Source: Mycobacterium sp. 3519A (GTDB taxonomy: Bacteria > Actinomycetota > Actinomycetes > Mycobacteriales > Mycobacteriaceae). From it: a DNA stretch of 64,000 nt. The translations under genes and the position numbers were made by a program. Below the pieces are notes generated by a model. It was not told where the DNA came from, did not search any database, and was given only the letters and a program-made list of their open reading frames with translations. How positions within the stretch are numbered: the stretch's first letter is position 1; each line of letters begins with the position of its first letter. The stretch is taken from assembly GCF_900240945.1 (NCBI RefSeq), contig NZ_OESG01000013.1, forward strand, positions 1,590,888 through 1,654,887, in the 5' to 3' direction. Of the stretch, positions 48,983-63,601 are shown piece after piece.

Positions 48983-50046
48983 GGGTGCTCGTCGCGATGA
49001 GCGGCGGGGTCGACTCGTCGGTGGCCGCGGCGCGCATGGTCGACGCCGGGCACGACGTGGTGGGCGTGCATCTGGCGTTGTCGGCAGCGCCCGGCACGCT
49101 GCGCACCGGATCGCGTGGCTGCTGCTCGAAGGAGGATGCGGGCGACGCCCGCCGCGTCGCCGACGTGCTCGACATCCCGTTCTACGTATGGGATTTCGCG
49201 GACCGCTTCAAGGAAGACGTGATCGACGACTTCGTCTCGTCGTATGCGCGGGGCGAGACGCCGAACCCCTGCGTGCGCTGCAATGAGCGAATCAAGTTCT
49301 CCGCGTTGTCCGCTCGCGCGCTGGCGCTCGGCTTCGACGCCGTGGCCACCGGTCACTACGCCAGGCTCGCCGACGGTCGGCTGCGCCGCGCCGTCGACGC
49401 GGACAAGGATCAGTCGTATGTGCTGGGCGTGTTGACGGCCGAGCAGTTGCGGCATGCGGTGTTTCCGGTCGGCGACACCCCCAAGCCGCAGATCCGCGAG
49501 GAGGCCGCGCGCCGCGGCCTCGCCGTCGCCGAGAAACCCGACAGCCACGACATCTGCTTCATCCCGTCGGGGGACACCCGCGCGTTTCTCGGCGCGCGGA
49601 TCGGTGTGCGTCCGGGAGCCGTCGTCGACGCGCGCGGCACGGTGCTCGCCGAACACGACGGCGTCCACGGGTTCACCATCGGCCAGCGCAAGGGCCTCGG
49701 CATCGCGGGCCCCGGCCCGGATGGGCAGCCGCGCTACGTGACAGGTATCGACGCGGAGACCGGCACCGTTCAGGTGGGCGACAGGTCCGCGCTGGACGTC
49801 TGGACGCTGACCGGCGACAAGCCGGTGTTCACCGCGGGTGGTGCGCCGGACGGACCGGTGGAATGCGACGTGCAGGTGCGCGCACACGGCGGTATCGCCG
49901 ACGGTGTCGCCGAACTTCGCGACGGCCAATTGGTGGTCGACCTGCGCACCCCGCTCAGCGGGGTGGCGCCGGGCCAGACGATGGTGCTCTACCACCCCGA
50001 TCCCGACGGCGACGAGGTCATCGCCAGCGCGACCATCACCCGCTGA
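48979..50046 (+). CDS. mnmA: tRNA-uridine 2-sulfurtransferase
   Basis: This 355-residue enzyme thiolates U34 of tRNAs for Glu, Gln and Lys. Visible motifs are the PP-loop [12 protein letters not shown] (residues 6-17), the catalytic Cys in [12 protein letters not shown] and the second catalytic Cys in [12 protein letters not shown], with GHYARL and [11 protein letters not shown] in between. Both catalytic cysteines are intact. The ATG overlaps the iscS stop by four bases, consistent with direct use of IscS-derived sulfur. A long inverted repeat follows the stop. Confidence 0.96.
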   Translation: MRVLVAMSGGVDSSVAAARMVDAGHDVVGVHLALSAAPGTLRTGSRGCCSKEDAGDARRVADVLDIPFYVWDFADRFKEDVIDDFVSSYARGETPNPCVRCNERIKFSALSARALALGFDAVATGHYARLADGRLRRAVDADKDQSYVLGVLTAEQLRHAVFPVGDTPKPQIREEAARRGLAVAEKPDSHDICFIPSGDTRAFLGARIGVRPGAVVDARGTVLAEHDGVHGFTIGQRKGLGIAGPGPDGQPRYVTGIDAETGTVQVGDRSALDVWTLTGDKPVFTAGGAPDGPVECDVQVRAHGGIADGVAELRDGQLVVDLRTPLSGVAPGQTMVLYHPDPDGDEVIASATITR

Positions 50047-50055
50047 CCCTGGTGC

Positions 50056-50112
50056 CGAACGTTCCGTACCGCTCGAAAAATCGCAAGATTTTCGAGCGGT
50101 ACGGAACGTTCG
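50056..50112. terminator. Perfect 24-bp inverted repeat between convergent genes
   Basis: Arms 50056-50079 and 50089-50112 are exactly complementary over 24 bp with a 9-nt loop, and the arm ends contain TTTTCGAGC and GCTCGAAAA. It sits 9 bp after mnmA and 7 bp before the stop of the opposing lipoprotein gene. It would act as a bidirectional terminator; a longer duplex than needed suggests an added role. Confidence 0.8.
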
Positions 50113-50119
50113 CGCGAAA

Positions 50120-50752
50120 TCAGCCGGGCACGTTCGCCAGCAGGTTCGTCATCACGATGTCGGGGACGGAGTCCGGGAACGCGCACGACGTCACTTCCAC
50201 CAGGACGACACTCTTCACGCGATAGTCGCGCCCGCAGCCGTTGCCCGTCCGCATCTGCAGCGAATCCGGCGTCGAACTCCAGTCGCCGACGAACATCGGG
50301 CCCAACGGCGTCGCACTGCAGCCGTCGACGAGGGCGACAAGCCCGTCGAACGCGCGCCGCGCAGTCGCCGCGTCGCGATACGCCGCGGCGCCTTCGGAGA
50401 TCAGCCCACCCTCTGGCGGATACTGAAACGTCGTCTTGTGGAACTCCTCGACCTCGTGGCCGAACGTCTGCGTCTCCTCGAACACCCATTTGCATTGCGC
50501 GGGAGTGGTTTCCGCGAGCTGATCGATGTCGACGGGCAGCTTGCCGTCCATGCTCGGGACGATGGTCAGCTCGTCGCCCGCTCCGGTGATCGCGCGCATC
50601 CGTGACTGGTCGAGCATCACCGTCTCGACGTCGACCGGTGACAGCGACTCGTCGTCGATGCCGCCAATGGCCTTCACCGCGGTACCGCCGACGGTCTGGG
50701 AGCAACCCGACACGAGCAGAGCCGCCGCGCACCCGACCGCCAACGCTCTCAT
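50120..50752 (-). CDS. Lipoprotein with PknH_C-like sensor domain (LpqA-like)
   Basis: This 210-residue lipoprotein has the signal VGCAAALLVSGCS (acyl-Cys at about residue 17). The extracellular domain carries four Cys (AQCKWVF, DGCSATP, GNGCGRDY, TSCAFPD), the number that forms the two disulfides of the PknH_C sensor domain, and the family-like LVALVDGCSA segment. Mycobacterial PknH_C lipoproteins bind unknown ligands at the cell surface. It ends beside the 24-bp inverted repeat and diverges from the MetE-like gene. Confidence 0.85.
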   Translation of the reverse strand: MRALAVGCAAALLVSGCSQTVGGTAVKAIGGIDDESLSPVDVETVMLDQSRMRAITGAGDELTIVPSMDGKLPVDIDQLAETTPAQCKWVFEETQTFGHEVEEFHKTTFQYPPEGGLISEGAAAYRDAATARRAFDGLVALVDGCSATPLGPMFVGDWSSTPDSLQMRTGNGCGRDYRVKSVVLVEVTSCAFPDSVPDIVMTNLLANVPG

Positions 50753-50791
50753 GCCGTGGTCCCCTTCCCGGTCGAGACTAACCGGATCGCA

Positions 50792-50797
50792 TATCGT
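50792..50797 (+). promoter_or_regulatory. -10 element (TATCGT) for the MetE-like gene
   Basis: TATCGT is followed, seven bases later, by the GTG at 50805, compatible with leaderless transcription. It supports that GTG as start; an upstream long extension of the frame is otherwise possible. Confidence 0.4.
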
Positions 50798-50804
50798 CAG
50801 CCGA

Positions 50805-51815
50805 GTGAGTGTTTTCGCCGCAGCGACCGGGATCGGGTCGTGGCCGGGCTCGTCACCGCGCGAAGCCGCCGAGATCGTGGTCGGCGAATTGCACACGCTG
50901 CCCCACCTGGTCGAGTTGCCCGCGCGCGGCGTCGGAGCCGACATGATCGGGCGTGCCGGCGCACTGCTGGTCGACATCGGCATCGACACCGTGCCCCGCG
51001 GCTATCGCGTCGCGGGCGGTCGCAGTTCCGTTGTGCGCCGCGCGGTCAGCCTGCTCGACGAGGACATCGACGCGTTCGAGGAGGCGTGGGAGAAGGCGGG
51101 CCTGCGCGGCGGGACCCGCACGGTGAAGGTGCAGGCGCCCGGGCCGATCACGCTGGCCGCGCAGCTCGAGCTGGCGGGCGGCCACCGCGCGATCACCGAT
51201 GCAGGTGCGCTGCGCGACCTGGCCGGCTCGCTGGCGGAGGGCGTGGCCACGCACCGCGCCCAGCTGGAGAAGCGCCTGGAGACCCCGGTGGTGGTGCAGT
51301 TCGACGAACCGTTGCTGCCCGCGGCCCTGGCGGGCAGGCTCGCCGGGGTCACCAGTTTGACGCCGGTGCACCCAGTCGACGAGCCGGTGGCCATTGGCCT
51401 GCTCGACGACTGCGTCTCCGTGGTGGGCGGCGAGGTGGTGCTGCACAGCTGCGCGCCCGCATTGCCGTGGAAAGCGGTGCAACGCAGCGGTATTCACGCG
51501 ATCTCCGTCGACGCGTCGACGCTGACCGCTGCCGATCTGGACGGGGTGGGCGACTTCGTCGACTCCGGGCGCACCGTCATGCTGGGCGTCGTCACGGCGA
51601 CGGCACCCGCGACGCGACCGTCGGCGGAGGAGATCGCCAAGGCCGCGGCGGCGGTGACCGACCGCCTCGGGTTCGCGCGCTCGGTACTTCGTGACCGCAT
51701 CGGCATCACGCCGGCGTGCGGGCTCGCGGGCGCCACGCCGCAGTGGGCTCGGATCGCCGTCGAACTGGCGCAGAAGGCCGCCGACGGCTTCGCCGAGGAT
51801 CCCGACGCGATCTGA
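50805..51815 (+). CDS. Cobalamin-independent methionine synthase-like protein (Rv3015c-like)
   Basis: This 336-residue protein corresponds to the C-terminal MetE/UROD-like TIM barrel alone; full MetE is over 750 residues. It starts VFAAATGIGSWPGSSPREAAEI, has VQAPGPITLAAQLEL, VVQFDEPLLPAAL, VVLHSCAPALPW (His and Cys of a zinc-like site) and ITPACGLAG. The HxC and later Cys arrangement could bind zinc and a thiol, but the folate domain is missing. It may move a methyl group to a thiol from another donor. Substrate unknown. Confidence 0.9.
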   Translation: MSVFAAATGIGSWPGSSPREAAEIVVGELHTLPHLVELPARGVGADMIGRAGALLVDIGIDTVPRGYRVAGGRSSVVRRAVSLLDEDIDAFEEAWEKAGLRGGTRTVKVQAPGPITLAAQLELAGGHRAITDAGALRDLAGSLAEGVATHRAQLEKRLETPVVVQFDEPLLPAALAGRLAGVTSLTPVHPVDEPVAIGLLDDCVSVVGGEVVLHSCAPALPWKAVQRSGIHAISVDASTLTAADLDGVGDFVDSGRTVMLGVVTATAPATRPSAEEIAKAAAAVTDRLGFARSVLRDRIGITPACGLAGATPQWARIAVELAQKAADGFAEDPDAI

Positions 51816-51816
51816 T

Positions 51817-51832
51817 GCAACCAAAAGGTTGC
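51817..51832. promoter_or_regulatory. Palindrome 1 of the SRPBCC/ArsR operon
   Basis: GCAACC-AAAA-GGTTGC, a perfect 6-bp dyad with a 4-bp centre. It lies immediately after the MetE-like stop and 46 bp (centre to centre) before a second identical-arm dyad. It is a likely ArsR-family operator. Confidence 0.65.
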
Positions 51833-51862
51833 GCATACGGGTCCGCGCCGCTAACGTGAAAC

Positions 51863-51878
51863 GCAACCAGGAGGTTGC
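51863..51878. promoter_or_regulatory. Palindrome 2, overlapping the SRPBCC ribosome site
   Basis: GCAACC-AGGA-GGTTGC has the same arms as the upstream dyad. Its centre makes the AGGAGG ribosome site at 51869-51874 for the ATG at 51881, so a bound repressor and the ribosome site share DNA. It is a likely second ArsR operator. Confidence 0.65.
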
Positions 51879-51880
51879 AC

Positions 51881-52360
51881 ATGAGTATGGATCGGATCGA
51901 AAAGGAAGTACTCCTGCGGGCCCCGCTCGAGCGGGTGTGGCGGGCCATCAGCGACGCCGACCAGTTCGGCCAGTGGTTCGGCGTCCGCTTCGACGGCCCG
52001 TTCGTCGAGGGCAGGTCGGTGACCGGGGTGATCACCCCGACGACCGTCGACGAGGACGTCGCCAGGATGCAGGAACCGCACGCGGGCACGGCGGACACGT
52101 GGCAGATCGTCGCGATCGAACCGCACCGGCGGTTGGCGTTCCGCTGGCATCCCTACCCGAGTGGCGACCAGGGGCCGACCTCGTTGGTGGAGTTCACGCT
52201 CACCGATACCGACGACGGCGTGCTGTTGCGCATCGTGGAATCCGGCTTCGACCAGATTCCCGCCGAGCGTCGGGCGGCCGCGTTCGAGGGCAACAGCGAA
52301 GGCTGGGCCAAGCAGACCGAACTGGTGAGCAAGTATCTGGCGCTCAGCGAGAAGGTGTGA
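51881..52360 (+). CDS. SRPBCC (AHSA1-like) domain protein
   Basis: This 159-residue START/SRPBCC-fold protein starts MDRIEKEVLLRAPLERVWRAISDADQFGQWFG, with later RLAFRWHPYP, SLVEFTLTDTDDGVLL and a C-terminal helix (NSEGWAKQTELVSKYL), the AHSA1/polyketide-cyclase pattern. These proteins bind hydrophobic ligands. It forms a unit with the ArsR gene through a GTGA overlap, an arrangement often seen in actinobacteria. AGGAGG six bases before ATG 51881 fixes the start. Confidence 0.92.
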   Translation: MSMDRIEKEVLLRAPLERVWRAISDADQFGQWFGVRFDGPFVEGRSVTGVITPTTVDEDVARMQEPHAGTADTWQIVAIEPHRRLAFRWHPYPSGDQGPTSLVEFTLTDTDDGVLLRIVESGFDQIPAERRAAAFEGNSEGWAKQTELVSKYLALSEKV

Positions 52361-52689
52361 GTACGTCGGCCGCAGCGATCGACAAGGCGCCGGTGTTCGA
52401 CGCCCTTGGCGATCCCAACCGGCTACGCATCGTCGTCAAGCTGTGCGAGGGCGGACCCTGCTCGACGTCGCAAGTCACCGAAGTGATTCCGGTGAGCAGA
52501 CAAGCGGCCACCAAGCATCTGCTGTTGCTCGCGGCGGTGGGGCTGGTCAGCAGCGAACGCAATGGCAGAGAACGCATCTGGCGGATCGAGACCGAACCGC
52601 TCGCCGAGGCCAGCGAGTACCTGACCGCGCTGTCGAAGCGCTGGGACGACGCGATCGAGCGGTTGCGCGCTTACGTCGAAAGCGAATAG
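52357..52689 (+). CDS. ArsR-family repressor of the SRPBCC operon
   Basis: This 110-residue winged-helix protein has FDALGDPNRLRIVVKLCEGGPCSTSQVTEVIPVSRQAATKHLLLL, with HTH and wing (ERNGRERIWRIE). There is no metal-binding cysteine pair of the classical ArsR type, apart from two Cys near helix 2. It is the co-regulator partner of the SRPBCC gene, coupled by GTGA. The twin GCAACC dyads upstream of the SRPBCC gene are its probable target. Confidence 0.92.
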   Translation: MSTSAAAIDKAPVFDALGDPNRLRIVVKLCEGGPCSTSQVTEVIPVSRQAATKHLLLLAAVGLVSSERNGRERIWRIETEPLAEASEYLTALSKRWDDAIERLRAYVESE

Positions 52690-52805
52690 TGGCGCTAACG
52701 TAAATTTGCGTTGTTTCGTCGAACGGATGGTTAGACCGGACACCGGCATGCAAGAATGCAAATCGCACGTCTGTCCAAGTCTTTGCCACTCGCGGGAGAG
52801 GAACT

Positions 52806-53471
52806 GTGGCCCAAGCCAACCTCCGCATTGCGGCAGGTGCCGGCCTTGTGGCCGCGTGTCTCATGGTCACCGCCCCGTGCGCGGCCATCGCCGTCGGTGA
52901 CCCGGGTTCTCGGCACGGCAGCCACCGGGACAACGACAGCAGCAGCAGCAAGCGCGGCGCGGAGAGCGTCAACCCCCGCGGCAGCGGTTCTGACTACAGC
53001 GACGACAACATCAACAACGGGGCCAATTCCAGCAATGGCAGTCGCCCCTCGAGCAGGGTCGGATCGGGTCGCGAAACCGGCACGTCGCAGGAGCGACAAA
53101 GCAAGGACTTCAGTCCCAGCGCGAGCGGGCAGACCCCCAGCGCCGGACCGCAGACCAAGGCTCCGAAGGTGACGTTCGGCGACGGGCGCAGTCCCGGAAT
53201 CCAGACCCGTGATCCCGGGCCGCGATGGGGTTGGCGCGCGCCCAAGCCCGCGCCGCCGCCACCGCCCCCGCCGCAGGTCATTACGATTCCGCTGAACCCG
53301 CCGACGGCACCTCCCGCGCCGCCGCACCCAGGCGTCGTCGAACAGTTGGTGGTGTCGCCGACCGCGGGAATCGCCGATCCGCTTTGGGGCCTGGCGGGGC
53401 TGCTGCTGATTCCCGCCGCGGGGGCCATCCTCGGTTACCGGCAGGCGCGCGGCGCGCACGCGGCAGCGGAA

Positions 53472-53489
<18 letters not shown>
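52806..53489 (+). CDS. Exported Ser/Pro-rich protein with C-terminal membrane anchor
   Basis: This 227-residue protein has a signal-like N-terminus (IAAGAGLVAACLMVTAPCAAIAV), a Ser/Asn/Gly-rich region of low complexity, a Pro run (PKPAPPPPPPPQ), then a hydrophobic segment near the end (PLWGLAGLLLIPAAGAILGY) followed by RQARGAHAAAE. This looks like an envelope protein anchored by its C-terminus, with a Pro-rich spacer across the wall. GTG 52806 has GGAGAGG upstream. The last 18 bp overlap the convergent acyl-CoA ligase gene. Function unknown. Confidence 0.82.
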
Positions 53490-58296
<4,807 letters not shown>

Positions 58297-58444
58297 GCGA
58301 AGAACCTCCGCTTCCAAGGTTTTTGGCTGTCCGGCGCAAGGGCTGCGCGCCGACGCAACCGATACCCGGCGCGGCGTCGCGCCAAACCGCGGCGTTTGCC
58401 GTCTGACGCATCGGGAACACAGCGGGCGAGGAAAGGGGAGCGCG

Positions 58445-58699
58445 ATGGGAACCTGCGATACCTGCGGCAACCACTACGACAAGTCGTTCACTGTGACTTT
58501 CCATGACGGCCGCACCGCCACGTTCGACAGCGTCGAATGTGCCGCGGTGCAGTTGGCGCCCGAGTGCCAGCATTGCGGCTGCCGGATCCTGGGACACGGG
58601 ATCGAGACACCCGACGGCGTGTTCTGCTGCGCGCATTGCGCGCGCAAGGACACCAACGCCGACGTCAACGACCGCTATCCGGTGCCCGCGGGCGGATAG
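58445..58699 (+). CDS. Cys-rich zinc/metallothionein-like small protein
   Basis: This 84-residue protein has nine Cys: CDTCG at residues 4-8, ECAAVQLAPECQHCGCRI in the middle and FCCAHCARK near the end. This is the pattern of actinobacterial proteins annotated as prokaryotic metallothionein-like or zinc-ribbon. It could buffer zinc or copper, or bind an oxidised thiol. A GGAAAGGGGAG ribosome site precedes the ATG. It is divergent from the hemerythrin-like gene, and its stop abuts that of the ACT-domain gene. Confidence 0.85.
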   Translation: MGTCDTCGNHYDKSFTVTFHDGRTATFDSVECAAVQLAPECQHCGCRILGHGIETPDGVFCCAHCARKDTNADVNDRYPVPAGG

Positions 58700-59353
58700 T
58701 CAGCGCAGGATGGTCGCGATGATGCCGGCCAGATAGCCGAGCCGGGCCACCTCCGACGGCCGGAAGTGCGGGCCGCCCGGTCTGCCCAGCACCACCGCGA
58801 CGCGCGGGTCACCCAGCGGCGCGGCCGCCAGGGTGGTGTTCATATCGCGCCACAGTTGCGGCACCCACTCGTCGTCGAGCGCCTTCGCGTGATCGAGCGG
58901 CAACCAGGGTGTCTCGGCTGCCTGCGTCTCGGGGGCGCCTGGGCTGCCGACCACCCGCTCCGGCCCCGATTCGGTGAGTTCGATCACCGTGCACCAGCCG
59001 ACCCGAAGCACCCGAGGTGCCTCGTCGACGAGGACCTGCAGCCGCTTCTGCCTGCCGTCGGCGGCAGCGACGTGATCGATGAGCTCGAGCTCGCGATGCG
59101 CCTCGAGCAGGCCGGTGTGCGGACGGATCGCGTCGACGTAGACACCCTTGAGGTTCTCCGCCGCGGTGATCAGCATGTCCGGCATCGAACCTGCAGGTAG
59201 CTCGACCACGAGGTCGTCGATCGCGTATCCCGCGGAGCGCTCCACGACGTCGAGGGACAGGATGTCGGCCCCAACCGAGCCGAGCGCCACGGCCAGCGAG
59301 CCGAGGCTGCCCGGTCGATCCTCCAGCTGGACCCGCAGCAGATACGAAGGCAC
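58700..59353 (-). CDS. ACT-domain protein (Rv3013-like)
   Basis: This 217-residue protein has an N-terminal ACT domain (YLLRVQLEDRPGSLGSLAVALGSVGADILSLDVVERS), followed by a region with VIELTESGPERVVGSPGAPETQAAETPWLPLDHAKAL of unknown fold. ACT domains bind amino acids. The GTG at 59353 is used. It diverges from gatC, as Rv3013 does in M. tuberculosis. Function is unknown. Confidence 0.9.
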   Translation of the reverse strand: MPSYLLRVQLEDRPGSLGSLAVALGSVGADILSLDVVERSAGYAIDDLVVELPAGSMPDMLITAAENLKGVYVDAIRPHTGLLEAHRELELIDHVAAADGRQKRLQVLVDEAPRVLRVGWCTVIELTESGPERVVGSPGAPETQAAETPWLPLDHAKALDDEWVPQLWRDMNTTLAAAPLGDPRVAVVLGRPGGPHFRPSEVARLGYLAGIIATILR

Positions 59354-59401
59354 GCGGACACTGTTCCACAGCGCCGTCGGGTCAGCATTTTGGGTGATGA
59401 C

Positions 59402-59407
59402 TAGGCT
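59402..59407 (+). promoter_or_regulatory. -10 element (TAGGCT) for gatCA-pfkA
   Basis: TAGGCT ends nine bases before the gatC GTG at 59416, a spacing shared with the Rv3034c-like and Rv3038c-like genes. It would give a leader of at most a few bases. Confidence 0.45.
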
Positions 59408-59415
59408 TGGCAGCC

Positions 59416-59715
59416 GTGTCCCAGATCTCGAGAGATGAGGTAGCCCACCTGGCGCGCCTCGCGCGCCTGGCGCTGACCGACGACGAACTCGACAGTTACG
59501 CCGGTCAGCTGGACGCCATCCTCGGCCACGTCAGCCAGATCCAGGCCGTCGACGTCACCGGAGTCGAACCCACCGGCAACCCGCTCAAGGACGTCAACGT
59601 GTTCCGACCCGACTTGGTCGAGCCGTGCCTGACTCAGGAGCAGGCGCTGGCCGAGGCGCCGAAGGCGGCCGAGGGCCGGTTCGCGGTGCCGCGGATTCTG
59701 GGGGAGGCGGAATGA
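59416..59715 (+). CDS. gatC: Aspartyl/glutamyl-tRNA amidotransferase subunit C
   Basis: This 99-residue scaffold protein of GatCAB is needed for Gln-tRNA and Asn-tRNA formation by transamidation. It begins [24 protein letters not shown], has the helical [12 protein letters not shown] segment and ends [15 protein letters not shown] 59416 matches the family N-terminus; the TTG at 59407 would add three residues. Its stop overlaps the gatA ATG (ATGA). Confidence 0.96.
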   Translation: MSQISRDEVAHLARLARLALTDDELDSYAGQLDAILGHVSQIQAVDVTGVEPTGNPLKDVNVFRPDLVEPCLTQEQALAEAPKAAEGRFAVPRILGEAE

Positions 59716-61205
59716 CCGGCATGAGTTCCGACATCGTCCGGCTCGACGCCGCCACGTTAGGCGCGAAGATCGCCGCCAAGGAGTTGTCGTCGGTCGAGGT
59801 GACCCGCGCCTGCCTGGACCAGATCGCCGAGACCGACGAGAAGTACCACGCGTTTCTGCACGTCGCGGCCGACGAGGCGTTGGGCAGGGCGGCGCGCATC
59901 GATTCGGCCGTCGCCGCGGGTGAGACGCTGCCGTCCGCGCTCGCCGGGGTGCCGCTGGCGCTCAAGGATGTCTTCACCACCACCAACATGCCGACCACCT
60001 GCGGGTCGAAGATCCTCGAGGGCTGGACGTCGCCGTACGACGCCACCGTCACCGTGCGGTTGCGCGCGGCGGGCATCCCGATCCTCGGCAAGACGAACAT
60101 GGACGAATTCGCGATGGGGTCGTCCACCGAGAACTCGGCGTACGGGCCGACCCGCAATCCGTGGAACGTCGACCGGGTGCCGGGCGGATCGGGCGGTGGC
60201 AGCGCGGCGGCGCTGGCCGCATTCCAGGCGCCGCTGGCGATCGGATCGGACACCGGCGGGTCGATCCGCCAGCCCGCGGCGTTGACCGCGACGGTCGGCG
60301 TGAAGCCGACCTACGGCACCGTGTCGCGGTACGGGCTGATCGCCTGCGCGTCCTCACTGGACCAGGGCGGCCCGTGCGCGCGCACCGTGCTCGACACCGC
60401 GCTGCTGCACCAGGTCATCGCGGGCCACGACGCGAAGGACTCCACTTCGGTGGAGGCCGAGGTGCCCGATGTGGTTGCCGCGGCGCGGGCGGGGGCGTCC
60501 GGTGACCTCAAGGGCGTGCGGATCGGCATCGTCAAGCAACTCCGCGGCGAGGGGTACCAGGCCGGGGTGCTCGCATCGTTCAACGCCGCGGTCGAGGTGT
60601 TGACGAAGCTGGGCGCGGAGGTCAGCGAGGTCGACTGCCCGCACTTCGACTATTCGTTGCCGGCCTACTACCTGATCCTGCCGTCGGAGGTGTCGTCGAA
60701 CCTGGCGCGGTTCGACGCGATGCGGTACGGGCTGCGCCTCGGCGACGACGGCACACACAGCGCCGAAGAGGTGATGGCGATGACGCGGGCCGCGGGGTTC
60801 GGGCCAGAAGTCAAGCGCCGCATCATGATTGGCACGTATGCGTTGTCCGCGGGTTACTACGACGCGTACTACAACCAGGCGCAGAAGGTACGCACGCTGA
60901 TAGCGCGGGACCTCGACGAGGCGTACAAGAAGGTCGACGTGTTGATCTCGCCTGCGACCCCGACCACCGCGTTCCCGTTGGGGGAGAAGGTCGACGATCC
61001 GCTGGCGATGTATCTGTTCGACCTGTGCACGTTGCCGCTGAACCTGGCCGGACACTGCGGCATGTCGGTGCCCTCGGGGCTGTCGCCGGACGACAACCTG
61101 CCGGTGGGCCTGCAGATCATGGCGCCGGCGCTGGCCGACGATCGGCTGTATCGCGTCGGTGCGGCGTATGAAGTTGCCCGGGGTCCGCTGCCAACCGCGA
61201 TCTGA
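59712..61205 (+). CDS. gatA: Aspartyl/glutamyl-tRNA amidotransferase subunit A
   Basis: This 497-residue amidase provides ammonia by hydrolysing glutamine. The Ser-cisSer-Lys catalytic set is visible: Lys in [10 protein letters not shown] near residue 81, the Gly/Ser-rich [16 protein letters not shown], and the nucleophile Ser in [13 protein letters not shown]. It forms GatCAB with gatC (overlapping) and the downstream gatB. Length and motifs are normal. Confidence 0.97.
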   Translation: MTGMSSDIVRLDAATLGAKIAAKELSSVEVTRACLDQIAETDEKYHAFLHVAADEALGRAARIDSAVAAGETLPSALAGVPLALKDVFTTTNMPTTCGSKILEGWTSPYDATVTVRLRAAGIPILGKTNMDEFAMGSSTENSAYGPTRNPWNVDRVPGGSGGGSAAALAAFQAPLAIGSDTGGSIRQPAALTATVGVKPTYGTVSRYGLIACASSLDQGGPCARTVLDTALLHQVIAGHDAKDSTSVEAEVPDVVAAARAGASGDLKGVRIGIVKQLRGEGYQAGVLASFNAAVEVLTKLGAEVSEVDCPHFDYSLPAYYLILPSEVSSNLARFDAMRYGLRLGDDGTHSAEEVMAMTRAAGFGPEVKRRIMIGTYALSAGYYDAYYNQAQKVRTLIARDLDEAYKKVDVLISPATPTTAFPLGEKVDDPLAMYLFDLCTLPLNLAGHCGMSVPSGLSPDDNLPVGLQIMAPALADDRLYRVGAAYEVARGPLPTAI

Positions 61206-61222
61206 CGGGGGAGGATGGACTC

Positions 61223-62254
<1,032 letters not shown>

Positions 62255-62262
62255 GTCCCCCT

Positions 62263-62326
62263 GCGCGAACAGACGCAAAGTGTGCGTTTTTTCCGGCGTG
62301 TCGGGACACTTTGCGTCTGTTCGCGC
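62263..62326. terminator. Perfect 21-bp inverted repeat between convergent genes
   Basis: Arms 62263-62283 and 62306-62326 are exactly complementary. The 22-nt loop contains a T run and CGGCGTGTCGGG, the reverse complement of the loop core in the 12197-12246 element. It lies between pfkA and the convergent SDR gene and suits a bidirectional terminator. Confidence 0.78.
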
Positions 62327-62333
62327 TTGGGAA

Positions 62334-63029
62334 TCACGCGCTCTTGAAGGCTTCGCGGCGGACCATCTGCCACATCGTCGGCGTGCGCTCCGTCGTCGAG
62401 ACGACCACGGTTTTGCCCGCGGCTGACGGATCGCCTGCCAACGCGATCATGTAGTCGGCCAGGTCGCTGCGGGCGGTGCAGCCGCCGATCGGATTCACCT
62501 CGCCCGCAACATAATTCGTCGGCTCCGGCAGATCGAACAGGCCCGACGGCCGGACCACGGTCCAATCCAGACCGCTGGCCCGAACGATGTCCTCCATGCG
62601 GCGTTGATCGTCGTAGGTGCTCTTGCCGATGGTGCGGGTGATCACCGGTTCGACGATGCGCAGCGACAGGGGCGTGTCGATGCGGTTCGGGTAGTGGTAC
62701 GCGCCCGTCGAACTCACGACGACCAACCGTCGCACACCCGTGGCGTGCATTGCGTCGGCGATGTTGCGCACACCCACCGAATAGGTGTCGATGGGGCGGG
62801 TGCTGAACGGCACACCGAGTGTGGAGACGACGGCGTCGGCGCCGCGCACGACGTCGGCCAGTGACGAGGGTTCGCGCACATCGGCGCGGGCGACCGTCAG
62901 ATGTGGATCGGCGAACGGAAAGTCGTCGGGTCGCCGGGTGACCGCCGCGACGGAATGCCCCTTGTCGAGCGCAAGGCGCGTCAGCAACCTGCCGGTCTGT
63001 CCGTTCGCCCCGAAGACGACGATGCGCAT
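62334..63029 (-). CDS. NAD(P)-binding SDR-like protein
   Basis: This 231-residue atypical SDR/NmrA-like protein has GANGQTG at residues 8-14, a DVREPSSLADVVRGADAVVSTLG segment, a Ser/Tyr region (SSTGAYHYPN) and STYDDQRRMEDIV in place of the standard YxxxK. It is divergent from a MarR gene, and the shared promoter carries AT-rich dyads, suggesting inducible control. Likely a redox or quinone-related protein; function unproven. Confidence 0.9.
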   Translation of the reverse strand: MRIVVFGANGQTGRLLTRLALDKGHSVAAVTRRPDDFPFADPHLTVARADVREPSSLADVVRGADAVVSTLGVPFSTRPIDTYSVGVRNIADAMHATGVRRLVVVSSTGAYHYPNRIDTPLSLRIVEPVITRTIGKSTYDDQRRMEDIVRASGLDWTVVRPSGLFDLPEPTNYVAGEVNPIGGCTARSDLADYMIALAGDPSAAGKTVVVSTTERTPTMWQMVRREAFKSA

Positions 63030-63044
63030 GAGTCCTCCTAATTG

Positions 63045-63084
63045 ATCACCTGCATTTGATTATCATAATACGTGACTATCACCT
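63045..63084. promoter_or_regulatory. Operator-like cluster between SDR and marR
   Basis: ATCACCTG occurs at 63045-63052 and again at 63077-63084, and between them is an AT-rich dyad ATTAT-C-ATAAT (63059-63069). The cluster fills the 75-bp divergent region and probably binds the encoded MarR protein. Confidence 0.5.
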
Positions 63085-63092
63085 GAGGGTGC

Positions 63093-63098
63093 TAATGT
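63093..63098 (+). promoter_or_regulatory. -10 element (TAATGT) for marR, leaderless
   Basis: TAATGT stands six bases before the ATG at 63105. This places the transcription start at the ATG. Confidence 0.5.
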
Positions 63099-63104
63099 AG
63101 GGCC

Positions 63105-63578
63105 ATGGCCGACCGCGACGCCGGAATCGCCGCGCTTCACCAGCGCATCCCGTTCCTGCTCTCGCAGCTCGGCGTGTACCTCGCCGAGGATTTCGTCCGT
63201 CGACTGGAACCGTTCGGGGTGGCGCCGCGTGCATATGCGGTGCTCAAGGCGCTCAGCGAAGACGACGGCCGGTCCCAGCGCGAGTTGTCGACGCAGCTCG
63301 GCATCCACCGCAACGTGATGGTCACGATCGTCGACAACCTGGAACGTGACGGCCTGGTCAAGCGCATGCCGCACCCCGCCGACCGGCGCGCGTTCGCCGT
63401 GACCTTGACCGACAAGGCCCGTGACCTGCTGCCTGAACTGGATGCACAGGGCAGCGCCCAGGAGGACGAGATCACCGCAGCGCTCAGCGACGCCGAGCGC
63501 AAAGCGGTGCTGCAGTACCTGCAACGGATGTCGACGGCGGCCGGGCTCACCCCTGGCGTGCACCCGAAACTGAGCTAG
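63105..63578 (+). CDS. MarR-family transcriptional regulator
   Basis: This 157-residue winged-helix protein has [64 protein letters not shown], the MarR HTH and wing, between dimerisation helices. It is divergent from the SDR gene and likely represses that gene, responding to an aromatic or oxidant ligand. The ATG is at the expected position of a leaderless transcript. Length is normal. Confidence 0.93.
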   Translation: MADRDAGIAALHQRIPFLLSQLGVYLAEDFVRRLEPFGVAPRAYAVLKALSEDDGRSQRELSTQLGIHRNVMVTIVDNLERDGLVKRMPHPADRRAFAVTLTDKARDLLPELDAQGSAQEDEITAALSDAERKAVLQYLQRMSTAAGLTPGVHPKLS

Positions 63579-63589
63579 GCCGCTCCCAC

Positions 63590-63595
63590 TACGAT
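63590..63595 (+). promoter_or_regulatory. -10 element (TACGAT) for gatB, leaderless
   Basis: TACGAT stands six bases before the gatB ATG at 63602, so the transcript would begin at the start codon. It also suggests that gatB is transcribed separately from gatCA-pfkA. Confidence 0.5.
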
Positions 63596-63601
63596 CGAGT
63601 C

